Assembly (NCBI GenBank): GCA_025093555.1
Contig: JAIWNF010000024.1
Location: 248,001 to 312,000 of the forward strand
DNA from: Circinella umbellata
Lineage: Eukaryota > Mucoromycota > Mucoromycetes > Mucorales > Lichtheimiaceae
DNA: 64,000 nucleotides
Reading direction: 5' to 3'
Shown: positions 36,782 through 47,896 of the stretch, piece after piece
How the letters are laid out: each line of letters starts with the position of its first letter
Numbering within the stretch: the first letter of the stretch is position 1
Translations under genes and position numbers: made by a program
The notes under the pieces: generated by a model
Seen by the model: only the letters and a program-made list of their open reading frames with translations
The model's database searches: none
Told to the model about the DNA's origin: nothing

Positions 36782-37294
36782 TTACACATCTTTAAATGGT
36801 GAAGATGCACCAAGGTAATTCTTTATCATAGAAGGAGGTGTATTAATAAGTTTTCCACGAATTTTTTCTTTTCCAAGTTCTTTATGAGCAGCCCAGCGGT
36901 GACAACCACCAAAAGCAAAATAGTAGTCTTCGCCTTTATATTGAACGTGGTGTACGTCCTATAAATGAAGTAACAATAATAAAAAGGGGTTGATGTTTCA
37001 GCTTTAGTACAATAGTGATTAAGATAAAAGTCGTTGTTTGAATTTTTTATCAAGTTAAAAAATTAAACTTACAATAGGTGTCAAATCATCTTTTTGTTCT
37101 TCTGTTTGCATTGCTTTTTTCATTCCTTCTACTTTCTCTCTATCAAGAATTGATGGAATAGGTCGATTGATGGCTGTCATTGGAATGTTATATACCTCAT
37201 CAATTGAATGACCATGAATAGAGAAATTATCCACTTGGTTTTTGCTGCTGTCAGTAGTCATTTTACGTATTAATTGTCGGGAGTATCTTTGCAT
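36782..37294 (-). CDS. SRX1: Sulfiredoxin
   Basis: ATP-dependent repair enzyme that reduces cysteine-sulfinic acid in hyperoxidised 2-Cys peroxiredoxins, restoring peroxide defence. Two exons: 37294-37073 and 36958-36782, giving 132 residues in frame, normal for the family. The N-terminal half has IPMTAINRPIPSILDREKVE, as in sulfiredoxins, and the active site is FGGCHRWAAH with catalytic Cys93 (consensus FGGCHR[YF].A). The C-terminus ends LINTPPSMIKNYLGASSP, matching the family's LGASTP end. The first ATG gives a short basic N-terminal extension (MQRYSRQLIRK) that could be a weak mitochondrial signal; the second ATG at 37261 would give the cytosolic length. Both are possible. The gene lies convergent with an unknown gene, with no obvious peroxiredoxin in the window. 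Confidence 0.93.
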
Positions 37295-38709
37295 TAAAAA
37301 AAAACCAAGTAATTTTTTATTTTTTCCTAGTTTCCAGGTTTATATACAAAAAATCGAACCAAGAAGGCGAAACAAACTTATCCTTTGTCAGCAGTCTTTT
37401 AACCCAATCATCTCTTAAGACCAAAATTGCAAAACACTCCGACAGAGATTCGCTTACAAATTTTTCAAACTAGCGAATCAAATTCATGATCTTCATATAT
37501 GTAATGATTTTATCCTTTTTCTTACATTTGTCATCTTTTTATTTTGCATGAATAAGATAAAAAAAAAGAGTGCCGTGGAGGAAGATAAAGGAATAGATTA
37601 TCGACATGAAATACAAGATCCATTTGATTTTAAAGCTTACTTTGTTCTTAAACTAATTATGCTCACATTATATACACACGCAACTGACATCAACCAAAAG
37701 CATATATATAACAAGAATAGGAATAAAATGAATAAGTTGGAGTAAATATTTATATGGTACCTTTTTTTCTCTGTTTGTGGGGAATATGCTTGCATGTATA
37801 TTAAAAAAATATTGTCCGTAATTGAACTTACTAGGATTAATCGAAATATTATGAATTCTAGCCAACGATAGATAATAGAGAGAGAAAGAGATGGACCCAA
37901 GTGACAGAATGTTGAAAACATTCCAAGGTCTGAATTTTAATGCGGCGTTAAAGTAAGATGACTATTGTACTATGCATAAAAACAGTAGTAAAAGAATATA
38001 TAGACTCATTTTGGAGAAAAAAAATTATAATATTTACACGTTCGGAAAATTCATGTTTTATGCTAGCTTAGTAAATTATCCATCCACTGTTGAGGAGGTC
38101 TTTTTTTTTTTTGATCGGTTACTAATCAACACTATTTATATATAGTACTGCTTATTTTTATCCTGTTTTTAGTTTTCTTTGTAAATAAAAATGCCAGTAT
38201 ACAAACTATTAAAAAAGGTGATCGACACACGAAAAAAAAAAATCTTTTTCTATTTGTCTCAATAATTTGAGGGCTCGATTTTTTAAAATTTTGTAAAACC
38301 AACCAAAAATGTTGTTGTTGATGTTGTCTCGCCACCCGGTCACCATAGCATGGGTTAACGGCAATAAAAAAAATTATCAAGCAAATCCAAAACGTTGTAA
38401 TTCAAATTTTAACGATACTTGATAGTGTATATACTATGAACAAAAAAAACCTTGGAATTCTCTCTATTGTTGCTATACATAAGATTCTTCTGTATTTTTT
38501 CCCTTAACTAGTAGGTTAATAATATAATATAACCAACAATAACATATCCCAGTTATAAATACATTGGATCATCGTAAACATTTTGAAAGTTCTCTTTTTT
38601 TTCCCCACATTTTTTTCTTCTCTCTCGTTTCTTTTTTAAAAAAGAAAGAAGTAAAAACACGTCTACTACTACTTGGTTCTTATCGTGAATATACTATAAA
38701 TCATTAACC
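37295..38709. other. Intergenic spacer between sulfiredoxin and surface-protein genes
   Basis: Divergent promoter region. Two small plus-strand open frames (from 37548 and 37892) are noted but not called. No repeats recognised. Confidence 0.4.
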
Positions 38710-39859
38710 ATGCATTCAAAGAAAGCGTACGTTGTTCTGTTAGCACTTACAGTCATGATGGGTAATTTATCTAGTTTTGTTAATAAAGTTGTATATACAC
38801 CAAATATAATGTTTACTAAGTATAATATAATTATTACTGGATTTAGCCCGTGCAGCAGAAGTAAGCCAACAACAACAGCAACATAGTAACGTAGATGACA
38901 TTGTTGGATACCACCCCCAAGCCGGTAAGCCTTATCCTCGCCAACTTCATCGCATGCGACCTATGGAAATAAAAGAATATGAAGTAGAAGAAGGAGAAGA
39001 TCAAGAACAACAAGTCATGATGTCTTCTGATTCTATGAGTGAAGAAGACCAAAAAGAAATCACTGACGTTCGAGAAAGTAGCGAAGAAGATGACGAACAG
39101 GAAGTTGTTAAAGGTAAAGATACTAACATGATTACCACTGAACTTGTTGCTATGACAAAAATTGCTGACGATTTTACATCATCAGTTGCTAAAGCAACAG
39201 ATGAATCTGATGTAGAAGATGAAGAAGACGAAGACGAGAAGCCAAAAAATAAGAGTGTCAAAGAAAACAAGAAAGCAGAAGAAGATGACGAAAGTTCAAA
39301 AAAGAAAGACGTCAAGAAAAACAAAAGTGTAGAAGAAGATGAAGATGAGGAGGATGAGGAGGATGAGGATGATTATGAAAAGAGCTCTAAGGAAAAGAAA
39401 GCAGCCGAAGAAAAGAAGAGTGGAAAGAAAGAAAAGGATGTAGATGAAGAAAGTAAGAGTGAAAAGAGTGAAAAAAACGAAGACGAAGAATATAAGAGTG
39501 AAAAGAACGAAAAGAACGCAGAGGAAAAAACAGATGATGATACTAAGGATAAGAAAAAAGATGTTGAAGAAGAAGAAGATAGTAATGTTGAATCAGTAAA
39601 TCGTGCTATTATTTCTGCAAGTGGTGCCCCCATGGCATCTGGCTCTGCCTCCTCCGCCCCATCTGGATCAGGTAGTGCTGCGGGTATTGTCCCATCAAAT
39701 ACACTTCATATGCTCTCTGCTTCAGTAAAGAGTGTTTCTGCTTCACAATCTGCTGCATCTGGTCACTCTAGCTCCACTTCAGGATCTACTGTACTTCAAG
39801 TTACTGCTGGTTTAACGACGGTTTCCATTGTAGCTACTATTATGAATGCATTTTTCTAA
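38710..39859 (+). CDS. Secreted, highly acidic Lys/Glu-rich surface protein with GPI-anchor-like tail
   Basis: Two exons: 38710-38761 and 38847-39859, giving 354 residues in frame. Residues 1-20 form a signal peptide (MHSKKAYVVLLALTVMMARA, cleavage after ARA). A Gln-rich start is followed by a long charged domain of acidic runs with Lys blocks (for example EDEEDEEDEDDYEKSS), covering about residues 75-270. Then comes a Ser/Ala/Gly-rich linker, suited to O-glycosylation, and a hydrophobic end (LQVTAGLTTVSIVATIMNAF), typical of a GPI-anchor attachment signal. It is therefore likely anchored to plasma membrane or wall. The charged part could bind cations or wall polymers. No enzyme domain. Such proteins evolve fast, so homology alone will not tell function. 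Long antisense frames here are shadows. Confidence 0.75.
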
Positions 39860-40253
39860 AAAAAAAAATTCCCGCTTGTCACATTCTTCCTTTTCCCTGT
39901 TATACACAGCGCACTTACTCACATATATATACATATCATTTCCCAAATCACTCAATTCATTCAAAGCTTTGCTCCCATTTTACTTTTAATAACTTAATTA
40001 TATGTTTGAAAATAAAGACAAAAAAAAAAGACTTATACATAAACATATATATTATTATATTATATACTCGATCAACAACAATAATTATAACAACAATATG
40101 GAACCCTTTTCTCTATAATCTTCAGGATATATATGTACAAAATAGATGTATAAAAATAAAGGGGTGTAAGCGTGGTGGAGAGGAGATTTTTTTTAGTATG
40201 TTTTATATGTATATTTCTCTCTCTTCTTTGTAAAAAAAAGAGTTTTAGTTAAT
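39860..40253. other. Convergent 3' spacer
   Basis: A/T-rich spacer between the 3' ends of the surface-protein gene and the mitochondrial-carrier gene. Nothing recognised. Confidence 0.4.
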
Positions 40254-41283
40254 TTATAAATTTTGGTTGGCTCGCCAATCTTTGAGGGCTTCAAATACAG
40301 TCATACTAATAGCTGTTGTAGGAATACCCCAAGCAATTCTTGCAACCATACCTCGGGTAAATGCTCGCCAATGCCCTTCATGTTGCCACATTCGCTTTGC
40401 AATATCCACTGGACCCAATCGAAAAGCAACACCTTGGTCAGCAGCTGAAATTTGCCAACGTGTTTTAACAATATCTAAGGGTGTAGAAAGCAAAATTCCC
40501 ATTGTACTCGCGACACCTGAACATAATAAATAAGCCCCCATGGGTAACTGTGCCGAATCACCTTGATGATCAATATCATAGTGATGTGCATAAACCAATT
40601 TACATTGTTCATAAACAGCAAAATAAGTCATTGTATGAGGTACAAAAACTGCCAAACCCATCCAATAGCCACGAAAAAATCCTTTGATCCCTTCAGATTT
40701 CCATATACGGTTTGCCAAAGAGGTAGCTGTCATATTATTATTGATATTATTGCTTGCTGTCATTGTAGAAGCTGACTCTGTTTGTAATTGATTCTTCATA
40801 ACTTCCATGGGTGTAAATAATAATCCTGCGGCTACTTCGGCTAAACAGCCCGAAGACAAATGATTCAATATACCATCGCGTGCAAAAAGTCCCCCATGAA
40901 GAGCAAGTTGGGCTTTTGTTGTCTCATAACAAGTTAAATAAACAGATAAAGCAGGAACAGAAAATAATAAAGTGACAGGTAAACCACGATAAAGTGATCT
41001 TAATATACCACTGAATTTATGAGCTGTTTGTTCAGGTGGTAAAATCACTTGTTTGAGTTGTTGGTAGTCATTTCCCGTGGTACTTCGAACTTGGAGTCGA
41101 GTTTTAATGGTGTCAACTAATAAGGTTTTTGTAATTGTAAAAGAAAATAAAATATAATGTCAATTACTTTGTTAGCATAAAGACTTACAAAAAAGAAACA
41201 TACATTAGCTACATACTTGGATGTGTAATTACTCGTGCTGTTAAGGCTGCTACACTTGACGCAAAAAGGTAATACGAATCCAT
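40254..41283 (-). CDS. Mitochondrial carrier family protein (SLC25)
   Basis: Inner-mitochondrial-membrane transporter. Two exons: 41283-41217 and 41116-40254, giving 309 residues in frame, the usual size. Three repeats with the carrier signature Px[DE]xx[KR] are visible: HPIDTIKTRLQV (spanning the intron), TPMEVMKNQLQT and TPLDIVKTRWQI. Each is followed by matrix-side Gly motifs (for example EGIKGFFRGYW and EGHWRAFTRGM). The start MDSYYLFASSVAALTARVI lacks a presequence, normal for carriers. The second repeat carries a Thr/Asn-rich matrix loop. Substrate cannot be deduced with confidence. Confidence 0.9.
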
Positions 41284-41501
41284 TTAGTATAGGGTGAATA
41301 GGTATAAAAAAAAAAAAAAAAGTCGTGTGAAAGTTTTATTATAAAGTCTTTTCGCGCCATTTGCTTTTAACTCCGTTCTTCTTTCTTATATATAGCATTA
41401 TTTTCCTCTTTTTTTCTTTCTCTTTTTTTTACCTACAACACCTATTACTACTTATTACTAAACAAAACTTACTAAGCTGTAATTAAAAAAGCTATATTAA
41501 A

Positions 41502-42056
41502 ATGGACAAAGGAGATTCTGATTACATGGCCATGCTTAACAACCCAACCATTAATCCCGGGCCAAAACAACAACAAGAACAACATTCAATTTCAAGTTCA
41601 AAAAGCCTTGACACAGCTACCTCATTCGACACGTTAACTTCAGCATGTAACAATATCAAAAATGTGTCCAAAGACTTGATACTTGTTTCAGAATCAGACG
41701 AACCATTTGAATGGGTGAGTGCTGATTGGACAAAGACTGACCTACCTACTGCTCAAGAGATAATAAATTTGGGATGGGTTGATCAAAATGCTAGTACTTT
41801 ATCTAGTTTTAAAACGAAAACTTTGGATCAATTTTTTGAACCCATGATGGATGAAACCAATGACTCTTATAATCAAGCCAAAGGTTTTCAATCATTATAT
41901 AAAACTTTTAAAGAGGCATTTAACGATAAAAATGGACAAGTTTATTTTTTTGGACAAGGATCGATTACTGTATTAGTACTTGGTATTATTAATGCAAGCG
42001 GTGGTGGGCGTGGACGTGCATTAGCTGGATTACGTAGTTTGTTGGTTCAAACATAA
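41502..42056 (+). CDS. NuiA-like (nuclease A inhibitor-like) domain protein
   Basis: Single exon, 184 residues. Residues about 50-72 (ACNNIKNVSKDLILVSESDE, then PFEWVS) match the start of the NuiA fold, where relatives read ...LL.VSE.D.PFE... The end, VYFFGQGSITVLVLGIINAS through AGLRSLLVQT, matches the domain's last strands (VY.vG....dvyivG.. ..AG..T..VET). The N-terminal 45 residues are low-complexity and Gln/Ser-rich. In cyanobacteria NuiA inhibits a secreted nuclease; in fungi the domain exists but its target is unknown, and no nuclease gene is next to it. Cytosolic or nuclear location is suggested by lack of a signal peptide. Recognition is by pattern only. Confidence 0.6.
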   Translation: MDKGDSDYMAMLNNPTINPGPKQQQEQHSISSSKSLDTATSFDTLTSACNNIKNVSKDLILVSESDEPFEWVSADWTKTDLPTAQEIINLGWVDQNASTLSSFKTKTLDQFFEPMMDETNDSYNQAKGFQSLYKTFKEAFNDKNGQVYFFGQGSITVLVLGIINASGGGRGRALAGLRSLLVQT

Positions 42057-42372
42057 AGATAATACTTCTCCCTTTCTCACCTCAAATACTTTTTTCCTTT
42101 TTTTTTTGTATATAAATTAACACATTCTTTTTTTCTTTCTTCTTTGCATAAAATGTAATAATAAACATTAATATATTACACATCTTTACATCTATCTATA
42201 TATATGAATTAAGGTAATTTTTTAGGTTAAGTTGGAAAGGTTTGCCAAGGATACAATATTATTTTCCGACAACCAGATCAGACTTCCCTATGTTTTTGAC
42301 CTGTTTTGTTGTATCACTAAAACTTCTTTTTAAACCCGATATATACATTTATATCTCCATATAGATACTTAA
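42057..42372. other. Spacer
   Basis: A/T-rich spacer between two plus-strand genes; nothing recognised. Confidence 0.4.
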
Positions 42373-43206
42373 ATGACTAGTCCGAATACATCTGCTTCAT
42401 CTACTCCACCACCAACTTCTAGTCCTTCTATCGATTTCAGAAACGCAACAATTGAAAACCATTGGGTACATTAAAAAAAATACAAGTCATCGGGTCTTGC
42501 TATTTCATGTTTAATTCATTATTATTGAATCTATTTTTTTTTTGTATTGCTCTTTAGAACGATCCTCCACATACGGTACATACTTTAATCTAAAGTAAAT
42601 CTTATCTAAAAATATATAACTGAATTTTTCTAATCTTTCCACTTTATATATAATTATATATAGATATTCAAAAAGAAAAGTGATGAACAACTTGAAAATG
42701 ATAGTTCTCATGACGAAATAGTAGAATCTTTGACAGCTGTATTAAATTATTGTCAGCCTATCTTTACAGTAAGGAGATAAAAGCTTTTATTTCTCTTTAA
42801 TGAAACTCCATACATAAATGAGTCAATATATAACTATAGTTATACCTTTATTTTATGCTTTTGAATATAGTCAGGACCTAATAAACGAGTTTATACAGAT
42901 ACTGCACAACGAATTAATAATATGCTTAAAGAGATAGATAATGGTGAAATTCCTCCACATATCATACAGCCTCTTGCTAGCTTGAGTAAAGGTAAATTAC
43001 ATTTATTAGTTAAAAATAAGGATGATTTGATGCTGATCAAATTTTCAATGACTTTTTTTTTTTCGGTAGCCTTGGAATCGAAAGAATGGGATACAGCAAA
43101 AGAAATTCACACAAAGCTTATGACAACAGAATATGAAAAGCATGGTGGATGGCTTCTTGGACTTCGTCGTTTAATTGATTTATATAATAGAGCAACAAGT
43201 TCCTAA
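42373..43206 (+). CDS. SRA1/Sec31-C-terminal domain protein
   Basis: Small helical protein with the SRA1 domain, the fold shared by the steroid receptor RNA activator protein and the C-terminus of COPII coat protein Sec31. Five exons: 42373-42465, 42558-42575, 42664-42768, 42871-42991, 43070-43206, giving 157 residues in frame. The N-terminus is Ser/Thr/Pro-rich and ends NHWNDPP, as ahead of SRA1 domains. The helical bundle covers IVESLTAVLNYCQPIFTS, VYTDTAQRINNMLKEIDNGE and ESKEWDTAKEIHTKLMTTEY, ending GGWLLGLRRLIDL (compare SQWMVGVKRLI in SRA1). It is too short to be Sec31 itself. It may act in transcription coupling or in trafficking. The second exon is only 18 nt. Confidence 0.8.
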
Positions 43207-43564
43207 CATCATTTTAAATGAAAAAAAAAAGACATCTCGCCTCCTTTCCTTCTTTTTATTTATATTATTTACCTAATTCATTATTTTAATTTAATAATAT
43301 AAAACGAATCAATCATATCTCAATTATAATAATGATATAGTAGTGACAGAGAAAAAAAATAATGATTTTATTTGCCTGTAGAAGAGAGAGCTTATTGTAT
43401 ATTATTTAAACAAAGTTGAAGAAACGCATAATATTGCCCCTACCACACATTAACGGCAGATTTATTTATCCGAACACTTTGTACCAGGACGGTGGTGTTT
43501 TTTTTTGTTTTCCACAAAGTTCCTTTTCGCTCTTTTTCTTCTCGACCCAGACAACCAAAGAAAA
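43207..43564. other. Promoter-side spacer of TRAP1
   Basis: No gene recognised; upstream region of TRAP1. No clear TATA box or heat-shock element was identified by eye. Confidence 0.4.
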
Positions 43565-46500
43565 ATGTTGAGACAATTGTCACAATCGTCAGTTACTCGT
43601 ATTGCTGGTGCTGCTCGTGCCAATGCAAGACGTCACTGGAAAACTACTAAGAGTGCAATGGTATATATTATATACACGTATTTTATGTTATTTTTAGAGA
43701 GGGGAGAAGGTGAACCTGATCGATCTAACTTTATTTATTTATTTATTTTACAATTTTGAAGGCAATGCCTATAGTTCAAACCAATGCACTCTGTGCAACT
43801 TCCTTGGCAACTCAACGACTTTTATATTCAACTTCTGTAAGTGTGTATATACTTCTTTTGAAATACGGGGTTTCTTTTTTATTTTATTTTTGACATGTTA
43901 CATATATCATACTTTATTTATAGACTGAAGAGGAGGTTGTAACTGGTAAAGAAGAAGTACACGAGTTTAAAACGGAAACGAAACGACTCTTGAATATTGT
44001 AGCTAACTCTTTGTATTCTGAGAAAGAGGTAAAATTAATAAAAAAAGAAGCTATACTATATAAATATCAATGAATAAGTTAATTTGACATATTTAAACAT
44101 TTTATCTCTAGATTTTCGTTCGGTAATACAGAGTTTATTGGATGTTTTTTTTTTCTAAGAAAAGAATGGACAATACTTGAATTTCTATGTGTTATAAATC
44201 AAACTAACTTTTTCTTTGTGTGTAAAACTAATCACAGAGAACTTATCTCAAATGCTGCTGATGCCTTGGAAAAGCTGCGCCATTCTCAAAATCTCGACTC
44301 ATCATTGGAAAGCGGCAAACCATTAGAAATTCGTATATATGCTGATAAAGAAAAAAAACAGTTTATTATTCAGGTAAAACAGATGCTTCATTATTTACAA
44401 ATGATAACAAAGTATCTACATTATGGGTGATATATAACATAAATATCATTACTAGGATTACGGTATTGGTATGACTTTGGATGAAATTAATGAAAATTTG
44501 GGTACAATTGCTCGTTCTGGATCCAAAAGCTTTTTGGAAAAGGTCGAAAAAGAAGGATCAGCTAGTGCAAAAGATAGTATTATTGGTCAATTCGGTGTCG
44601 GTTTTTATTCTACAGTAATGTATTATTATTGAATAATAATAACAAAAACGAAAGAGTGATTATGTTTGCTAATTAAGTATAATTTATATGATAGTTCATG
44701 GTTGGTGAAAAGATCACTGTATATACACGTTCAGCAAAACCCGGATCCAAAGGTTACTGTTGGACCACCGATGGTCATGGCTCTTATACAGTAGCAGAAG
44801 CTGATAATGTTGCTGTTGGTACTAAGATTGTCATTGAGCTTCGTGATGATTGTAAATCGTATGGTTCTCATCTTGAAGTAGATGCTATTATTAAGAAATA
44901 TTCAAAGTAAGGATTCTTTTCAAGTATAAATGGTAACGGAATTATTATGGATAAAAGGGGATGTGCTACTAAACTTTCTTTTGTATATATATATATAAAT
45001 TATATATAGCTTCGTTGGTTTCCCTATTTATCTCAATGATCAGGAAGTGAATACTGTAGAACCCTTGTGGACCAAGGAAAAGAATAGTGTTACCGCTGAT
45101 CAACATCGAGAATTTTATCGTTTCATTGCCAATGCTTGGGATGATCCACAATACACTCTTCATTTCAAAACAGATGCACCTCTTTCCATCGCTTCTGTCC
45201 TTTATGTACCTGAAAAACATATGGAATCATTGGGTGAACGTACCGAACCCGGTGTTTCTTTATATTCCCGCAAAGTATTGATCCAACCCAAATCCAAGGG
45301 TCTTTTACCAGATTGGTTAAGATTCGTCAAAGGTGTTGTTGATTCTGAAGATATCCCATTGAATGTATCTCGTGAATTACTTCAGGATAACATCTTGTCT
45401 CGTTTACGTATTGTCATGACCCGACGTGCTTTAGGCTGGTTAGAAAGCGAATCTAAACGCGATCCTGCCAAATACAACGAATTCTTTATGGACTTTGGAC
45501 AGTTTATCAAGGAAGGTGTATGTACCGATTCCATGTACAAAAAGGATATTGCTAAACTTTTGAGATTTGAAACCTCCAAGACCAAAGCTGGTGAAATGAT
45601 CAGTTTACAAGATTATACCGATCGTAAACAAGAAGAGCAAAAACGTATTTATTACTTGTTGACACCCAAACGTCGCTATGCTGAAGAAAGTCCTTATACA
45701 GAAATGTTTAAAAAGAAGGGAGTTGAATTACTTTATTTGTATGAGACAGTAGATGAATTTGTTGTCAACCATTTGCGTGAATTCCAAGGTATTGATCTTA
45801 TCTCGGCTGATTCGCCCGAAGCTGCTACGGATCCACTTTTACAACAAGCTTTAGAAGGTGATGCTGCTCAATCTGCTTTGTCAGAAACTGAAGCAAAGGA
45901 TTTGGCCAAGTGGGTTGAAGAAACATTGGGTCCAGATGTTGTGAAACAAGTTGATATTTCTCGACGATTAGACAATTTCCCAGCTATTGGTAAGTATACA
46001 CAATTGTAGATAGGTAGAAATAGATAAAGAGAGAGAAAGAAAGATTGGGGGACAGAGGAGTAAGAAATAAACCAAATATAAGAAAACAAAAAATTTATTC
46101 ATTTTTGCTGTTATGGTTTTGAATAGTATTGGAACACGAAAGTCCAGCAATGAGAAAAATGATGCAAATGATGGAAGGATCTGCTCGTATGGATGAACTT
46201 CCTCCTATGCCAACGCGTCTTGAAATCAACCCAGACCACGGAGTTATGCGCGGTTTATTCCAAATTCGTAATCAAGATCCTGCTTTGGCCAAGATGGTAG
46301 CTGAACAGGTAAAATCCAAAACTTCATATTCTATTTCGTAAAAGAAAGAGTGGGCTTTTCCTTTTTTTCAGCTATGTTAACATAATTAACATGATTAACA
46401 TTTTTTATTTTTTAATTTATAAAATTATTATCTTAGGTGTATGATAATGCATTGTGTGCTGCAGGTGTTCTTGATGATCCTCGTTCAATGATATCTCGTT

Positions 46501-46565
46501 TGAACAAGTTGTTAGAGTTCAGTGTAAATAAGGCAGTTGAACAGGATAAGAAGGTGTCTGCATAA
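43565..46565 (+). CDS. TRAP1: Mitochondrial Hsp90 chaperone
   Basis: ATP-dependent chaperone of the mitochondrial matrix. Ten exons: 43565-43660, 43762-43836, 43924-44028, 44112-44122, 44238-44373, 44456-44614, 44695-44906, 45010-45989, 46127-46308, 46437-46565, giving 694 residues in frame, as expected for TRAP1. The Arg-rich N-terminus ([15 protein letters not shown]..., ending RLLYSTS) is a mitochondrial presequence. The GHKL ATPase domain has [18 protein letters not shown] with catalytic Glu97 and Asn101, DYGIGM (Asp142; most relatives have DTGIGM), and [10 protein letters not shown]. The middle domain has [10 protein letters not shown] with the ATP-gamma contact Arg. The C-terminus ends in the dimerisation helices without the cytosolic MEEVD, as expected. 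An 11-nt microexon encodes the invariant IFVR block. Confidence 0.95.
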
Positions 46566-46927
46566 AAAAGTTTTATTTGTATTATATTGTTATTGTTATT
46601 ACTATTATTACCAAGAGTAAAAAGAAAAAAAAAAAGTAAATAGATCTGCATTATCTAAATAAGTTTAAGAACTTGAACTTGTCTTATTTCAATTTGACGA
46701 CAGTTTAATGTTTGAAATTCTCAAAGCGAACAAAAAAAAAATCCCGTCATCGTAAAATAATAAGAAACAATTGTATAAGGTATCGTTTGATAAAAGTGAC
46801 TAACAATAAGTATATTCAGTTATTATCTTGTTGTCAAAACAAGGAAAAAAACCATAAATTGTTATTCTTCCGAGTATTTTTATGAATTTTACTCCCTTTC
46901 TCTTTTTGTTTTGTTCTTTCGTCAAAT
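46566..46927. other. Spacer
   Basis: A/T-rich spacer between TRAP1 and the next plus-strand gene; nothing recognised. Confidence 0.4.
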
Positions 46928-47896
46928 ATGCCAAATATTTCATCAATAAATGAAGCATATCCTACTTCTTACCATTATGATCAATGTTATGATCATGTAA
47001 ACTTTTCTGTTCCGGAACGACCTCCAACACCATTGACACATGAAAATCTTGTGCGTCACTCTACCATGTATCATAACACTCCCGTCGAATTAGCCAAGAA
47101 GGAGCTAATGGGTAGATATCGAACTTCAATGCAAATGGAATATATACGAGCCCAAAAAAGAAAAGGTCGTGTGGAACAGTCATCATCACTCACTTCAGCA
47201 TCATTTATGTCACCATCTCCAGTAAGTAGTCTTGGCTCAACAGATACAAGCTGGAGTAGTAGTAATGAACAACAACAAAGAAGAAAAGGCAACGATTTTG
47301 ATAATCATAGATGCAGTGCTATGTCACGTCGAGAAACAGACAACGTTGTCATTGATGCCCCACCTCTACCATTTCCTTATCATAATGATGCAGTCTTTAT
47401 ACCATCAACTGAACAACAGGCACGTAGCCCTTCTCCAAGAAAAATGCGTAAAGATAGTTTTAGTATCCGTTCATCTTCTGTTAGTCCAGTACCATCACTT
47501 GTTCCGAATACAGGAGGACGGCGATCATCATCACCGCCTGTTTGGTGGAGATCCGGGATGGGCAGAAGAAAGAAGGAAGTTAATGGTAAAAAAAAACAAG
47601 AACAACACGACACGATAATAATTACTAATGAATCACAGTTTCCTGTAACCTGTCAAACGCAACATTATACATACAGTGATATCTCGGACTGTCTATCCAA
47701 TAATGCAAAAACACAAATCCCTACTTCTAATACCAAAGACACTAGGAATAACCTTCATTGTCTGGTTTTATTAGAAGATAAAAATGTAACATCAATACCA
47801 AAATCACCGTCATTAAACACAAAAACGAAAAGGATTTCCGTTTCCAAAGTAAAGAATTGGTGTCAGAAAACATGGCGAGAAGTTATTAAGAAATAA
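46928..47896 (+). CDS. Hypothetical Ser/Arg-rich protein
   Basis: Single exon, 322 residues, unrecognised. The N-terminus is Tyr/Pro-rich and has VPERPPTPLTHENLVRHSTM, then a basic helix-like LAKKELMGRYRTSMQMEYIR and AQKRKGR. The middle is Ser-rich with SP sites (SPSPRKMRKDSF, RRSSSPP), suggesting phosphorylation and basic nuclear-type signals. The C-terminus is basic (KRISVSKVKNWCQKTWREVI). Codon use and splice-free frame of this length support a real gene. No signal peptide or membrane segment. It could be a regulatory or scaffold protein; no function assigned. Confidence 0.65.
   Translation: MPNISSINEAYPTSYHYDQCYDHVNFSVPERPPTPLTHENLVRHSTMYHNTPVELAKKELMGRYRTSMQMEYIRAQKRKGRVEQSSSLTSASFMSPSPVSSLGSTDTSWSSSNEQQQRRKGNDFDNHRCSAMSRRETDNVVIDAPPLPFPYHNDAVFIPSTEQQARSPSPRKMRKDSFSIRSSSVSPVPSLVPNTGGRRSSSPPVWWRSGMGRRKKEVNGKKKQEQHDTIIITNESQFPVTCQTQHYTYSDISDCLSNNAKTQIPTSNTKDTRNNLHCLVLLEDKNVTSIPKSPSLNTKTKRISVSKVKNWCQKTWREVIKK

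Noticed and set aside
37548..37745. Small plus-strand open frame starting MNKIKKKSAVEEDKG
   Set aside because: Hydrophilic start looks protein-like but the end is A/T-driven and no splice partner was found; a small orphan gene cannot be excluded.
37892..37955. Short frame MDPSDRMLKTFQGLNFNAALK
   Set aside because: Only 21 codons before a stop, no partner exon.
39001..39633. Long minus-strand open frames of 107 and 86 codons
   Set aside because: Antisense shadows of the Glu/Lys-rich sense sequence, giving poly-Ser/Phe text; no start context or homology.
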